A stretch of 64,000 nucleotides of DNA from Nocardioides palaemonis (GCF_018275325.1 NZ_JAGVQR010000001.1:868001-932000), one strand, 5' to 3'; counted from the stretch's first letter, positions 17,710 to 28,100 are shown. Notes: generated from the letters alone by a model not told the origin. Made by a program: numbers and translations.

Positions 17710-18168
17710 ATGGTTTCCGGCATCGATCCTTCAGAATTGCGTGCTGCCCGCGAGAAGGCGGGACTGACACAGCACGAGCTCGCGCGCCTCGTCGGTGCGG
17801 CCGGCGGAGAGCGCATATCGCGTTGGGAGCTCGGCACGTCAGTTCCCCGGCCAGATTTCCTGGTCAAGCTCGCGCGAGCACTCGACATCCCCACGCTGCG
17901 GCTCGTTCGCCTCGACGGCGAGCTTCCGGATCTCAAGGCGCTGCGTCTGCAGGCAGGGCTCACCGTGCCCGATCTGGCTGATGCCGTGAACGTGGCTGTG
18001 CCGACGTATTACGCATGGGAGCAGGGCCGCTGGACCAGGCTCCCAGCATCCAAGACGCTCGAAGCGCTCGGCCGGGCATTCGGGGAGTCCTTCGACGTGG
18101 TCGCCGCTGCGTTTAAGGAGGCTCAGCGGCAGCGCCGCGGGCGTGGAGACATCAGCCGCCTCGGCTGA
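17710..18168 (+). CDS. Double helix-turn-helix XRE-family regulator
   Basis: A 152-aa DNA-binding protein with two tandem Cro/C1-type domains. The first is about 5-60 (ELRAAREKAGLTQHELARLV, then ISRWELGTSVPRPDFLVKLARAL). The second is about 72-135 (LKALRLQAGLTVPDLADAV, then YYAWEQGR). ATG 17710 was chosen because GGTAGG lies nine bases upstream; an upstream GTG at 17584 would add 42 residues with no domain. It lies between the integrase and the pilus operon and is a candidate controller of element excision or transfer. Confidence 0.78.
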   Translation: MVSGIDPSELRAAREKAGLTQHELARLVGAAGGERISRWELGTSVPRPDFLVKLARALDIPTLRLVRLDGELPDLKALRLQAGLTVPDLADAVNVAVPTYYAWEQGRWTRLPASKTLEALGRAFGESFDVVAAAFKEAQRQRRGRGDISRLG

Positions 18169-18481
18169 GATGTGAGTGCCCCGTACGTGGGTTTGACTCG
18201 CAATCCACAGGGCAAAATTCCTTCCGGACGAACCGAGCGATTTGTGGTCCCATGGACTCCGATTGTTCGGAAGCGTTGATGTTCAGTCCCATCGGGGGAT
18301 TGGGCCGCGCGACCTCTTGCGGTCAGGACTCGGGCGATGACATCTCGGAATCGGTCACCTGTGGACAACGCGTCGCTCGATAGAAAGGCACTAGCGTGTC
18401 AGTATCGAATTGGGCTCCTGCTGATCGCTGCGGGCCCGTCTCGATACGTAGGTGACTGAGACACGAAAGGACTCGGGATCC
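18169..18481. promoter_or_regulatory. Non-coding leader of the Tad-like operon
   Basis: A 313-bp gap without a supportable gene. It includes an inverted repeat with arms GTATCGA (18402-18408) and TCGATAC (18441-18447), placed 35 bp before the first gene, which could be an operator. The promoter of the roughly 11.7-kb operon downstream should lie here, but no convincing -35/-10 pair was found. Confidence 0.35.
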
Positions 18482-19162
18482 ATGTCGCTGAACACCGCTC
18501 AAGGGGTCGCGGGCGACGCGCCCCCCAGCAGCCGACCTGCGCACAATCTCAACAACAGTCCACGGCTCAAGCGGCGCCGCAGGCCGTGGGTGTTCGCACT
18601 TTGTGCAGCCCTTGTCGCCGCAGGTGCGCTGGGAACCGCGTTCGCGTTCAGCTCGGTCAGCGACACCCAAGAGGTCCTGGTCGTCAGCCGTGACATCAAG
18701 CGCGGCGAGACCATCGATGCCGGTGACCTCTCGGTGGTGCGGGTGAGCGTCGACCCAGCGCTGACCCCGGTCGCCGGGAGTCAGAGGGGCGAGCTCGAGG
18801 GCAGCCGCGCCGCGGTCGACCTGTGGGCCGGCACGCTGCTCACCGAGGAGGCCGTCACCGACAGCCTGGTTCCGGGGGAGGGGGAGTCCCTGGTGGGCAT
18901 CAGCCTCACTCCTGCACAGATGCCGTCCGAGCCACTCTACAGCGGCGACGCCGTCCGGATCGTCACCACTCCCGGTGATCAGGGCGAGGTCACCGACAAG
19001 GACCCGGTCACGGTGGAGGCAGTCGTCGTTGGTGTTAGCCGGGTCGAGGAGACCGGCGAGACCGTGGTCGACGTCTCTGTGCCCGAAGGCGACGCCGCCG
19101 ACCTGGCAGCCCGCGCCGCGACGGGCCGGGTCGCACTGGTCTTGGACACGCGGGAGCGCTGA
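18482..19162 (+). CDS. SAF-domain CpaB/RcpC-like pilus protein
   Basis: A 226-aa protein with a basic cytoplasmic N-terminus (LKRRRRPW), one transmembrane helix (about 37-58) and an extracytoplasmic SAF domain (about 62-125: VLVVSRDIKRGETIDAGDLSVVRV, then GSRAAVDLWAGTLLTEEAV). CpaB/RcpC proteins line the outer part of Tad pilus machines. ATG 18482 is used; GTG 18452 is also in frame. It is the first gene of a tightly packed operon and is four bases from the next gene. Confidence 0.78.
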   Translation: MSLNTAQGVAGDAPPSSRPAHNLNNSPRLKRRRRPWVFALCAALVAAGALGTAFAFSSVSDTQEVLVVSRDIKRGETIDAGDLSVVRVSVDPALTPVAGSQRGELEGSRAAVDLWAGTLLTEEAVTDSLVPGEGESLVGISLTPAQMPSEPLYSGDAVRIVTTPGDQGEVTDKDPVTVEAVVVGVSRVEETGETVVDVSVPEGDAADLAARAATGRVALVLDTRER

Positions 19163-19165
19163 GCG

Positions 19166-20008
19166 ATGGCGCTGATCGTCCTCGCCTCGGCCAGCGGTTC
19201 GCCCGGGGTCTCCACCACGGCGCTGGGACTCACCCTTAACTGGCACCGTCCCGTGCTCCTGGTCGACGCCGACCCGACCGGGTCCTCCGCGGTCCTCGCC
19301 GGCTACTTCCACGGCACTCAGGAACCCACCGGCGGGCTGATCAACCTTGCCCTCGCGCTGCGCGAGGGGACGCTGGCTGCCGCACTTCCTCGCGAGACGC
19401 TGTTGCTGGACCCCGAGGCCCCGGCCGAGCGCGCGCCTTGGTTCCTGCCTGGCATTCGCGCCCACGAGCAGGCCCCGAGCCTGCTGCCGCTGTGGGAGCC
19501 GCTTGCCGAGCAGCTGCGTGCGCTGGACCGCAACGGCCAAGACGTCATCGTCGACGCCGGCCGGCTCGGTCTGGCTGGTTGGCCGCAGCCGCTCGTCGCT
19601 GCCTCCGACCTGACCCTGCTGGTCACGCGCAGCTCGCTGCCCGCGCTGGCCGGTGCACGCTCGTGGGCCAAGATGCTGAGCGACCAGTTCGCCGCCGTCG
19701 GTGGCCTCTCGCGACTCGGCCTCCTCCTCGTCGACGAGGACCGCCGGTGGTCGGCGATGCCCACGGGCGTCCCGCGGGTGCGTCCCTACACGCCGCGCCA
19801 CATCGCCAAGGCACTCCAGATCTCCGTCGCAGCATCCGTGGGCTGGGATCCCGAGGCCGCGGAGGTCTACTCCCACGGGGCCCGCAAGCCGCGCAAGTTC
19901 GAGTCCTCCGACCTGGTGCGCAGCTATCGCACCGGAGCGTCCTTGATCCACTCCGTCCTCACCTCCAACCAGGCCGCCCTCGCCCACCCGATCGGAGGCC
20001 GCGCATGA
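19166..20008 (+). CDS. CpaE/TadZ-like P-loop protein with degenerate Walker A
   Basis: A 280-aa MinD/ParA-superfamily protein that in Tad systems positions the assembly machine. The P-loop region reads ASGSPGVSTTALGL: the fold's GxxGxSTT is kept but both usual lysines are replaced, so ATP binding or hydrolysis may be lost. VLLVDADPTGSS and DVIVDAGRLGL are the later strands. Its stop overlaps the TadA start (ATGA). Confidence 0.75.
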   Translation: MALIVLASASGSPGVSTTALGLTLNWHRPVLLVDADPTGSSAVLAGYFHGTQEPTGGLINLALALREGTLAAALPRETLLLDPEAPAERAPWFLPGIRAHEQAPSLLPLWEPLAEQLRALDRNGQDVIVDAGRLGLAGWPQPLVAASDLTLLVTRSSLPALAGARSWAKMLSDQFAAVGGLSRLGLLLVDEDRRWSAMPTGVPRVRPYTPRHIAKALQISVAASVGWDPEAAEVYSHGARKPRKFESSDLVRSYRTGASLIHSVLTSNQAALAHPIGGRA

Positions 20009-21717
20009 GCACCAACGGACACCAGCCCGGAGCCCAGGACTGCGAGCCGCTCCGTGCCGACGAATGGCTCGCGGCGCGACACGTAGACCGCAGCCCGCGC
20101 TCCCCGTTTGCCCGCGGCCGCGGCACCGACGGCAGCCAGCCGGCCACGCAGCCCCCGCCGCCGCCGGCACCGACCAGCGAGGACCACGACCCGATGTCGC
20201 TGCCGATCTTCGCGGGCGCCTGGACCGGCGAGGATCAGCTGCCGGGGCGCACCCGCTCGGACTTCACCCTCCGCCCGCTCGTCGCCAGCCCCAACGACCA
20301 GCCGCACGCGTTCGCCGCCACCGACTACTACGACGGCGTCGACGTGGGGGAGGTCGAGCTGGACTGGGAGCTCATCGCCCAGTACCGGGCCGAGATCTCC
20401 TCCCGGCTGACCGCCCGGCTGGACAAGGAAGGCGGCCGGGTCACCGACGAGGACCGCGAGCAGATGGGCCTCGACGTCATCGAGGAGTTCATCAAGTCCG
20501 AGGCCGAGACCCTCGTCTCGACCGGCCGTCCGCCGTGGAGCCGCCAGCAGGAGGCCGCCCTCAAGGCCGCGCTCAAGGCCGCGCTGTTCGGTCTCGGCCG
20601 GCTGCAGCCGCTGGTCGAGCGCGAGGACGTCGAGAACATCATCGTCATCGCCCGCGGCCCGGAGTGCGCCGTGTGGCTGGAGCTCGTCGACGGCACACTG
20701 GTCGAGGCCGCCCCGATCGCCGACTCCGAGGACGAGCTGCGCGAGTTCCTCGCCGACCTCGGCTCCCGGCAGAACCGGCCCTTCACCGAAGCGCGTCCGC
20801 ACCTGGATCTGCGCCTGCCCGGCGGCGCCCGGCTCGCGGCCGGCTCCTGGGTGATGGCCTACACCTCGGTGGTGATCCGCCGGCACGGGATGCGCGAGGT
20901 GTCGATGGACGAGATGGTCTACGACCGCAAGGCGTGCGGCGCGGTCTTGGCCGACTTCCTCGCCGCCTGCGTCCGCGCCGGCAAGAGCATCGTCGTCTCT
21001 GGCGTCCAGGCCTCGGGCAAGACCACCTGGGTCCGCGCCCTGTGCTCGTGCATCCCGCCCTGGGAAATGATCGGCACCTTCGAGACCGAGTTCGAGCTGC
21101 ACCTGCACGAGCTGGTCGACCGGCACAAGATCGTCCACGCCTGGGAGCACCGGCCCGGATCCGGCGAGGTCGGCATCGACGGCCGCCAGGCCGGTGAGTT
21201 CAGCCTCGAGGAGGCCATCCACCACTCCTTCCGGTTCAACCTCGCCCGCCAGATCGTCGGCGAGGTCCGCGGCCCGGAGGTCTGGAACATGCTCAAGGCC
21301 ATGGAGTCCGGCCCGGGCTCGATCAGCACCACTCACGCCCGCAGCGCCGAGCACACCATTGAGAAGCTCGTCTCCTGCGCCATGGAGAAGGGCCCGCAGG
21401 TCACCCGCGAGCTCGCGATCAGCAAGCTCGCCGCCGCCATCGACATCGTGATGTACCTGCGATCCGAGGTCGTCCCCAACGGCGACGGCACGTTCCGCAA
21501 GCAGCGCTGGGTCGAGGAGGTCCTGGTCGTCCAACCGAGCATCGACGCGGCCCGCGGGTATGCGACCACCCCGATCTTCGCCCCGAACCAGCTCGGCCAG
21601 GCCGTCGCCACCGGGAAGCTCGACAACTTCCTCGCCCAGGAGCTCGCCCGCCACGGGTTCGACCTCGAGGCGTACAAGGCCGAGTCCCAGGCAAACCCGG
21701 GGGTGGCGATCTCATGA
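20005..21717 (+). CDS. TadA/CpaF secretion ATPase of the element
   Basis: A 570-aa hexameric ATPase that powers pilus assembly or secretion. A Pro-rich, probably disordered N-terminus (1-65) precedes the helical domain (LFGLGRLQPLVEREDVENI, about 194-212). Walker A is GVQASGKTT (about 333-341), Walker B RQIVGEVRGPEVWNML, and the His box GSISTTHARSAEH. GGAGG lies six bases before ATG 20005. It is full length, unlike the interrupted host paralogue at 14677, and diverges from it in sequence, so it belongs to a separate lineage carried by the element. Confidence 0.9.
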   Translation: MSTNGHQPGAQDCEPLRADEWLAARHVDRSPRSPFARGRGTDGSQPATQPPPPPAPTSEDHDPMSLPIFAGAWTGEDQLPGRTRSDFTLRPLVASPNDQPHAFAATDYYDGVDVGEVELDWELIAQYRAEISSRLTARLDKEGGRVTDEDREQMGLDVIEEFIKSEAETLVSTGRPPWSRQQEAALKAALKAALFGLGRLQPLVEREDVENIIVIARGPECAVWLELVDGTLVEAAPIADSEDELREFLADLGSRQNRPFTEARPHLDLRLPGGARLAAGSWVMAYTSVVIRRHGMREVSMDEMVYDRKACGAVLADFLAACVRAGKSIVVSGVQASGKTTWVRALCSCIPPWEMIGTFETEFELHLHELVDRHKIVHAWEHRPGSGEVGIDGRQAGEFSLEEAIHHSFRFNLARQIVGEVRGPEVWNMLKAMESGPGSISTTHARSAEHTIEKLVSCAMEKGPQVTRELAISKLAAAIDIVMYLRSEVVPNGDGTFRKQRWVEEVLVVQPSIDAARGYATTPIFAPNQLGQAVATGKLDNFLAQELARHGFDLEAYKAESQANPGVAIS

Positions 21718-22643
21718 CCGCCTTCCTGCCCGCCGTCTTCGGGGCGCTCATCGTCATCGGCCTGATCGGCATGGTCTACGCGCTGATCCCCGCACCTCCG
21801 AAGCCGCCGCGGCCCGCCCGGACCGTCACCCCGTTCGGTCGGGCGGGTGGCTGGTTCACCCGGCTCAATTCGCGCACCCGGATGCTGGTCATCGGCGGCG
21901 CTGTCGCCGGCCTCCTGGTCGCGCTGCTGACCGGCTGGGTGATCGCGATCGTGCTCGTCCCGGCCGCGATCGTCGGCATCCCGCTGCTGCTCACGCCCCC
22001 GCCGGCGGCCGCGAGCGTCGAGAAGCTCGAGGCGCTCGAGGAGTGGACCCGGTCACTGTCCGGCAAGCTGACGGCCGGACAGTCGCTGCGCTCGGCGCTC
22101 ATCAAGTCGCTGGAGTCGGTGCCGGCGCCCATCGAGCGCGAGGTCGGCCTGACGGTCTCTCGGCTCTGGAACAACACCGCCACCACCGAGGACGTGCTGC
22201 GCGCCTTCGCTGAGGACCTCAACGACTCCACCGGAGACGTGGTGGCCGGCCAGCTGATCCTCGCCGCCAGCGGTCGCGGGCAGGCCGGCCTGGCCAAGGC
22301 GCTGGACGCCCTCGCCGAGACCGTCGCGGCCGACGTGCGCGCCCGCCGCCAGATCGCCGCCGACCAGGCCAAGCCGCGGACCACCGCCCGCACGGTCACC
22401 GTGATCACCCTCGGCGTCCTGGGCATGCTCGCCCTCACCGGCGACTACATCGAGCCGTACGGCAGCCCGCTCGGCCAGGTCATCCTCGCCGTCCTGCTGA
22501 CCGCCTACGTGGCCACGCTGCTGTGGATGCGCCGGATGGCGGTAGCCAAGCCGCTCCCGCGCTTCCTCGACCTCCAGGCCCGCAACGCGCACCGAGCGGC
22601 GCACGGAGCGGGGCGCGGGGAGAAGGAAGGAGCACTCGTATGA
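21714..22643 (+). CDS. TadB-like type II secretion F-domain membrane protein
   Basis: A 309-aa inner-membrane platform protein. Two N-terminal helices (about 4-26 and 55-90) are followed by the cytoplasmic T2SSF helical bundle (EALEEWTRSLSGKLTAGQSL, then GQLILAASGRGQAGLAKALD) and C-terminal helices (about 225-270). It overlaps TadA and TadC genes by ATGA on each side. Confidence 0.85.
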   Translation: MTAFLPAVFGALIVIGLIGMVYALIPAPPKPPRPARTVTPFGRAGGWFTRLNSRTRMLVIGGAVAGLLVALLTGWVIAIVLVPAAIVGIPLLLTPPPAAASVEKLEALEEWTRSLSGKLTAGQSLRSALIKSLESVPAPIEREVGLTVSRLWNNTATTEDVLRAFAEDLNDSTGDVVAGQLILAASGRGQAGLAKALDALAETVAADVRARRQIAADQAKPRTTARTVTVITLGVLGMLALTGDYIEPYGSPLGQVILAVLLTAYVATLLWMRRMAVAKPLPRFLDLQARNAHRAAHGAGRGEKEGALV

Positions 22644-23557
22644 CGGGCCTCCAGCTCGCGCTCGCCAGCGGCACCCTCCTCGGGCTCGCCGTTGCCCTGC
22701 TCGTGTGGCGCCTGGCCCCGTCCGACCCCGACCTCGCCGACGCCCTGGACCGGCTCTCGCCCGGCCACGTCGTACCCCGACGCAGCGCCGGCCCGCTCGA
22801 CGTCGAGGAGAGCACCGAATCCGGATCGTTCGTCGACCGGATCGGCGTGTGGGCGATCAAGAACATGCCCGGGGGAGCGTGGGCACACACGCCCCGCAAG
22901 GACCTGGCCATCCTCCAGATCAGCGAGACCAGGTTCTACGGCGAGAAGGTCGTTTGGGCGCTGCTCGGCCTGGCCATGCCGCCGCTGTTCGCGGCGTTCT
23001 TCGCGCTGATCGGGCTCCCGCTCCCGTTCGTGATCCCCACCTTCGGGTCGCTCGGGCTCGCCGCACTGTTCTGGTTCATGCCCAACTACAACGCCACTGA
23101 CGACGCCAAGAAGGCCCGCATCGAGTTCAGCCGGGCACTGGGCGCCTACATCGACATGGTCGCCACCGGAGTCCGCGACGGCTCCAGCGGTCAGCAGGCG
23201 CTGCGCTCCGCGGCCGAGGTCGGCGACACCTGGGTGTTCAAGCGGATCGAGAGCGAGCTGCGCCGCGCCCGCTACATGACCCGCGCCCCCTGGGACTTCC
23301 TGCACGGGCTCGCCGATGACCTCGGCGTCCCCGAGCTCGACGACCTTGCCGACATCATGCAGCAGTCCGGCCAGGACGGCGCCCAGATCTACAACAACCT
23401 CCGCGCCCGCGCCGCCGCCCTTCGCTCGGCGATGCTCAGCGCCGAACTCGGGAAGGCCAACGCCGTCTCCGAGCGCATGTACATCCCCGCCAGCCTGCTC
23501 GGCATCGTCTTCATGGCGATCCTCGTCACCCCGTCGATGCTCCGATTCGCGACCTAA
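22640..23557 (+). CDS. TadC-like type II secretion F-domain membrane protein
   Basis: A 305-aa partner of the TadB-like protein. It has hydrophobic helices near 3-22 and 115-155, the F-domain bundle (RIEFSRALGAYIDMVATGVRDG, then LDDLADIMQQSGQDGAQIYNNL) and a last helix (IPASLLGIVFMAILVTP). AAGGAG lies nine bases before ATG 22640. Confidence 0.85.
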   Translation: MTGLQLALASGTLLGLAVALLVWRLAPSDPDLADALDRLSPGHVVPRRSAGPLDVEESTESGSFVDRIGVWAIKNMPGGAWAHTPRKDLAILQISETRFYGEKVVWALLGLAMPPLFAAFFALIGLPLPFVIPTFGSLGLAALFWFMPNYNATDDAKKARIEFSRALGAYIDMVATGVRDGSSGQQALRSAAEVGDTWVFKRIESELRRARYMTRAPWDFLHGLADDLGVPELDDLADIMQQSGQDGAQIYNNLRARAAALRSAMLSAELGKANAVSERMYIPASLLGIVFMAILVTPSMLRFAT

Positions 23558-23612
23558 CACCGACGTCAATCCCGGGACACCCCGAACTCCACACCCAGAA
23601 AGGAACAACCCG

Positions 23613-23819
23613 ATGTTGAAGCTCTTCATCACCCTCCAGGTGACGGCCCTCGCCGTGATCGCCAGCATGGAGGACCGCATCGTCAAGCACCGACGCGACG
23701 AGCGCGGCTCGGTCACGATCGAGCAGGTCATCTGGGCCGGCGCGGTCATCCTCATCGTCGGCATCGTCGTCGCCGCGATCAGGGCGTTCGTGACCAGCGA
23801 GGCCGGAAAGATCAAGTAG
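23613..23819 (+). CDS. Flp-like small pilin candidate
   Basis: A 68-aa protein with an N-terminal helix, the basic motif RRDERGSVTIEQ and one transmembrane helix after it (VIWAGAVILIVGIVVAAI). Cleavage after the Gly would leave a pilin-like segment with Glu at +5, as in type IV prepilins. An AAAGGAA Shine-Dalgarno precedes it. It is the first of four consecutive proteins with the RDERG motif and is the best candidate for the major subunit. No prepilin peptidase is encoded nearby. Confidence 0.68.
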   Translation: MLKLFITLQVTALAVIASMEDRIVKHRRDERGSVTIEQVIWAGAVILIVGIVVAAIRAFVTSEAGKIK

Positions 23820-23827
23820 GTCCGTCC

Positions 23828-24223
23828 ATGTTCTCCAGCTCTCGCCGCCGACGCCGGGACGAGCGCGGCTCAGTGGCCATCCAGATGGTCTTCCTGATGC
23901 CCGCGCTCTTCGCGGTGATGTTCCTCGGTGTCCAGGGAGCGCTGTACTACCACGCCCGCGAAGTCGCGCTCGCGGCCGCGCAGGAGGGCGCACGCGAGGC
24001 GGGCAGCGAGAACGGCAGCCGTGAGTCCGGAGTGGCGGCCGCGAACGGCTTCCTCCGGGACGCCGGCGGATCCGACGTGATGACGTCGACCAGCGTCTCC
24101 GGGGCACGGACCACGACAACGGCCACGATCACCGTCACCGGCAAGTCCATGAGCGTGATCCCCGGCTGGCACGTGACCGTCCGCCAGAGCGCCAGCGTCC
24201 CGGTCGAGAGGCTCACCGAATGA
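23828..24223 (+). CDS. TadE-like pseudopilin
   Basis: A 131-aa protein. RRRRRDERGSVAIQMVFLMP is a TadE-type start, followed by one transmembrane helix (about 20-42), a helical stretch (AREVALAAAQEGAREAGS) and an extracytoplasmic beta-rich domain. The stop overlaps the next start (ATGA). Probably a minor pilin. Confidence 0.75.
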   Translation: MFSSSRRRRRDERGSVAIQMVFLMPALFAVMFLGVQGALYYHAREVALAAAQEGAREAGSENGSRESGVAAANGFLRDAGGSDVMTSTSVSGARTTTTATITVTGKSMSVIPGWHVTVRQSASVPVERLTE

Positions 24224-24678
24224 TGGGGCAGATCATCTGGGAACGCGCCTCCAACCGCAGCCGGGACGAGCGCGGATCGGTGGCCATCGAGGCCGCGATC
24301 GGCGTCCCGGCCTTCGGGCTGTTCGTGGCGATGATAATCCTCGGCGGCCGCGTCGAGATCGCCAAGCAGTCCGTGGAAGCAGCCGCGTACGAGGCAGCCC
24401 GGGCAGCCTCGATCGAGCGAACCCAGAGCGAGGCGATCGCCGCAGGCAGGTCCTCGGCCGCAAGCAGCCTGCACGACCAGGACGTGAACTGCACCAGCAC
24501 GAACATCACGGTCAACGCGGCGGCGTTCAACGCACCGATCGGCAACACCGCCCAGGTGAACGTCACGGTGACCTGCACGGTCAACCTGTCGGACCTGAGC
24601 ATCCCCGGCGTACCCGGCACCCGCACGATCACCGCAACCGCGAGCAGCCCCGTCGACGCCTACCGGGAGCGCCGATGA
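24220..24678 (+). CDS. TadE-like pseudopilin, second copy
   Basis: A 152-aa protein built like its upstream neighbour: SRDERGSVAIEAAIGVPAFG with Glu at +5 after the Gly, one transmembrane helix, the family EAAAYEAARAAS-type helix and a Thr/Val-rich extracytoplasmic domain. Three consecutive ATG/TGA overlaps make stoichiometric synthesis of the pseudopilins likely. Confidence 0.75.
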   Translation: MMGQIIWERASNRSRDERGSVAIEAAIGVPAFGLFVAMIILGGRVEIAKQSVEAAAYEAARAASIERTQSEAIAAGRSSAASSLHDQDVNCTSTNITVNAAAFNAPIGNTAQVNVTVTCTVNLSDLSIPGVPGTRTITATASSPVDAYRERR

Positions 24679-25112
24679 TGAGGCACCCGGTCCGACGACA
24701 GCGCGACGAGCGCGGCGCCATCAGCGTCTGGTTCGCCACCGCGTCACTGGTGATGATCATCCTGGTCGGGATGACCGTCGACGTCGGCGGCAAGGTGCAC
24801 GCCCAGCAGCAGGCCCGCAGTGCTGCCGCCCAGGCCGCCCGCACCGGCGCCCAGGAGGTCCAGGGCTCGACCGCCATCCGCGGCGAGGAGCTCCGCGTCG
24901 ACATCAACGCCGCCAAGTCCGCCGCACAGGGCTACCTCAACGCCGCCGGCGTGGAGGGCAGCGTCACCGTCGTCAACGGCGACACCCTGATTGTGCGCAC
25001 CACCGACACCTACGACAGCAAGTTCCTCGGGATCATCGGGCTGGACTCGATGAGGGTCACCGGGGAGGCGTCTGCACGGCTCATCCGCGCCCAAGGAGGC
25101 ATCGAACGATGA
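24675..25112 (+). CDS. TadG-like pilus protein
   Basis: A 145-aa protein starting with a basic leader and QRDERGAISVWFATASLVMII, then VGMTVDVGGKVHAQQQARSAAAQAARTGAQ, the TadG/TadE-like pattern. The motif residue after the Gly is Ala instead of Ser, and no Glu is present at +5. The gene overlaps the LysM protein gene. Confidence 0.72.
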   Translation: MMRHPVRRQRDERGAISVWFATASLVMIILVGMTVDVGGKVHAQQQARSAAAQAARTGAQEVQGSTAIRGEELRVDINAAKSAAQGYLNAAGVEGSVTVVNGDTLIVRTTDTYDSKFLGIIGLDSMRVTGEASARLIRAQGGIER

Positions 25113-28100
25113 CTACGCCCACCCTGCGCCAGCGGCTGACCGGGCTCCTCGCCACGGTCGCCGTCCTCGGCATCATCATCGGCCTGCCGGCCCTCTTCCT
25201 CGCGATCGGAGCCAACCCGATCCCCGACCAGGCGTCGAGCTGGGAGAGCGTCAAGGACGCACTCCTCGCACCCGACGACGGCACCCTGATCCTGGGCCTG
25301 TTCAAGGTGATCGGCTGGGCCGCGTGGGCCTTCATGACCCTCAGCCTGGTGGTGGAGACCGTCGCCCGGCTCCGCAGGGTCGAGGCGCCCAAGCTGCCGG
25401 GACTGGGTCGCCCGCAGGCCGTGGCCCACGGACTGATCGGACTCGCTGCCCTGCTGTTCATCGCAGCGCCGATCGCCGCACAGGCCGCCAACGCCGGCCC
25501 CGCCGCCGCATCCGCGCCGGCGGCGGTGGGCCATGTCCAGGCCGGGACCGTCGACCAGACGCCCGCCCAGCACGGCGTGAAGGTCGAGGCGAAGCAGGAG
25601 CGCGCGACGGTCGATCACTCGGTCAAGCCGGGGGAGAGCCTGTGGTCGATCGCTGAGGACCACTTCGGTGACGGCGCGCGCTACAAGGAGATCGCCGAGC
25701 TCAACCGCGACCTCCTCGGCTCCCGGCCCAGCTTCCTCGAGCCCGGCTGGGTGCTCAAGCTGCCCGCCCCGAACAGCGGAGCGCCGGCGCACTCCTACAC
25801 CGTGCAACCCAACGACACACTCAGCGACATCGCCCACGACGAGCTCGGCGACGCCGACCGGTGGCCGGAGATCTACCAGGCCTCCACCGGCATCACCCAG
25901 CCCGGCGGCGCCCACCTCGCCGACCCCGACGTGATCGACGTCGGCTGGAAGCTCAACATCCCCGAAGCCCAGACACCTGCCGGTCACGACGACCGGCAGC
26001 AGCAGCCGCAGCCTCGCGAGGACAAGCCCGAGACCCTCGCCGAACCCAAGACCGAGCAGCAGCCGATCGACCCGCCGGCCGAGGAGACTCCGCCGGTCCC
26101 CGAGACCGAGGCCCCGGAGACCGCCGCGCCCGAGGTCCCGCAGGCCGAGGAGCCGACGGCGCCGGCCGCCGACGTCGACCAGGTCGACGAAGCCGACGAC
26201 TCGATCCTCGAGGCGCCCTGGGTCCTCGCCGGTCTCACCGGCGGGGGCGTGCTGCTGTCCGGGGCCCTGCTGATGGCGCTGCGCTCCCGTCGGCGCTCCG
26301 CCTACCGGAACCGGCCGCCGGGTCGAGCGATCGCCGCCCCGCCGCCCGAGCTGGCGCCGGTGGAGATGACGCTGAACGCGACCGGTGCCGCCGCGGCCGC
26401 CACCGTGGAGTTCGCCGACGAGGCCCTGCGGCGCCTCGCGGCCGCGGTCGGAGCCCAGGGCACCACGATGCTGCCGCTGGCGGCCGTCGAGCTCGCGAAG
26501 GGCAAGCTGACGCTGCACCTGAGCGCCCCGGCCGCCGTCCCAGCTCCCTGGGTGGGCAGCCCCGACCAGACCCACTGGCACGTCAGCACGGACACCGCGG
26601 TGGAGGACCTCGGCCCCGACACCGACAACGTCGAGCCGCCCTACCCGCTGCTGGCCACCATCGGCATGAGCGACACCGGCGAGACCTGGCTGCTGAACTG
26701 CGAGAAGCTCTCCACGCTGACCATCAGCGGCGACCCCACCTACGGCCGCGATTTCGCCCGCCACCTCGCGGCTCAGCTGGCCGTCAACCCGTGGTCGCGC
26801 CGCGTCCAGGTCGACTGCATCGGCGTGGCCGAGGAGACCGTCGCCATGGACGAGCGGATCACCTACTACCCGACCGGTGCGGCCGGGACGCCCGCGACCT
26901 CGGAGCTCCTCGCCGCCGCGGTGACCACCGTCGACCGAGCGAAGCGACACGACACCGATGTGTCCACGGCCCGCACCGGCAGCGTCGACGACGACACCTG
27001 GCCCGCCAGGATGCTGCTCCTCGACGCCGCAGCCGGAGACCCCGACGACCTCGACCAGCTGCTGCAGCTGGTCAACGATCACGTCGGACAGTCCGCGACC
27101 TCCATCGTCGTTGCCGGCGAACGCCCGCAGACGCCCGGCGCGGTGCTGCACATGACCAACACCGGTCGCGTCGTCCTCGAGCACGTCGGCCTCAACCTCA
27201 TCGCAGTCGGCCTCACCAGCGACGAGGCCCGCGGCTGCGCTCTGGTCTACGCCCAGAGCGAGACCCCGGAATACGTCGACACGCCCGTGGACGAGACCGC
27301 CACCGACGGCTGGGAGTCCTACACCGACTCCTCCGGAGCTCTGCGTCGTGAGTACACCCTGCCCCGCAACACCCCCGAGGGAGCCGTCGACGAGCCCCTG
27401 TCCTCCCTGCTCGAGGGCCAGGACGAGGAGTACATCCGCGAGAGCGCGATCGTGCAGGAGGACCTCGAGGCCCTGGCGCCGAAGGTGCCCGCCCACGTCC
27501 GCGCCGAGGTCGAGGAGAAGGACCCCGACCTGGACCAGGACATCGTCGACTGGTTCTCACCCACCTGTAACCGGCCCCGGCTCACCCTGCTCGGTCCGGT
27601 CGCAGCCCGAGCCCACGGCAAGGCGCTGGCCAAGCGCAAGCCGTACTTCACCGAGCTGCTGGCGTTCCTCGCGCTGCACCGCAAGCACGGCGCTACCCGC
27701 GAGCAGATCCGCGAGGCGTTCTCGATCTCCGACGGCAAGGTGCGCGACTACACCAACATCGTCCGCGACTGGCTCGGCACCAACCCCCGCACCGGCGAGG
27801 ACCACCTTCCCTACGCCGACAAGGCACCGGCCGCAAAGGTCACCGGCGTCAACGTCTACCAGGTCGACGACGGCCTGCTCGTCGACGTGGACCTGTTCCT
27901 CCGGCTCCGCAAGCGCGGCCAGGCCCGAGGGGGCGCCGAAGGCGTCGCGGACCTGTGCACCGCGCTCGAGCTGGTCGGGGAGGCCCAGCCATTCAGCCAG
28001 CTGCGCGAGGAAGGATGGTCCTGGCTGGCCAACGAGCCCGACCGCGTCGACCTCATGGCCGCCGGCTGGATCGCCGACGTCGCGCTCATCGTCGTCACCG

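Noticed and set aside
18323-21654. Long open frames on the minus strand opposite the pilus operon
   Set aside because: They are Arg/Gly/Asp-rich mirror frames caused by high GC and have no family motifs or ribosome sites; similar ones opposite 25010-27496 and 41417-43390 were dropped too.
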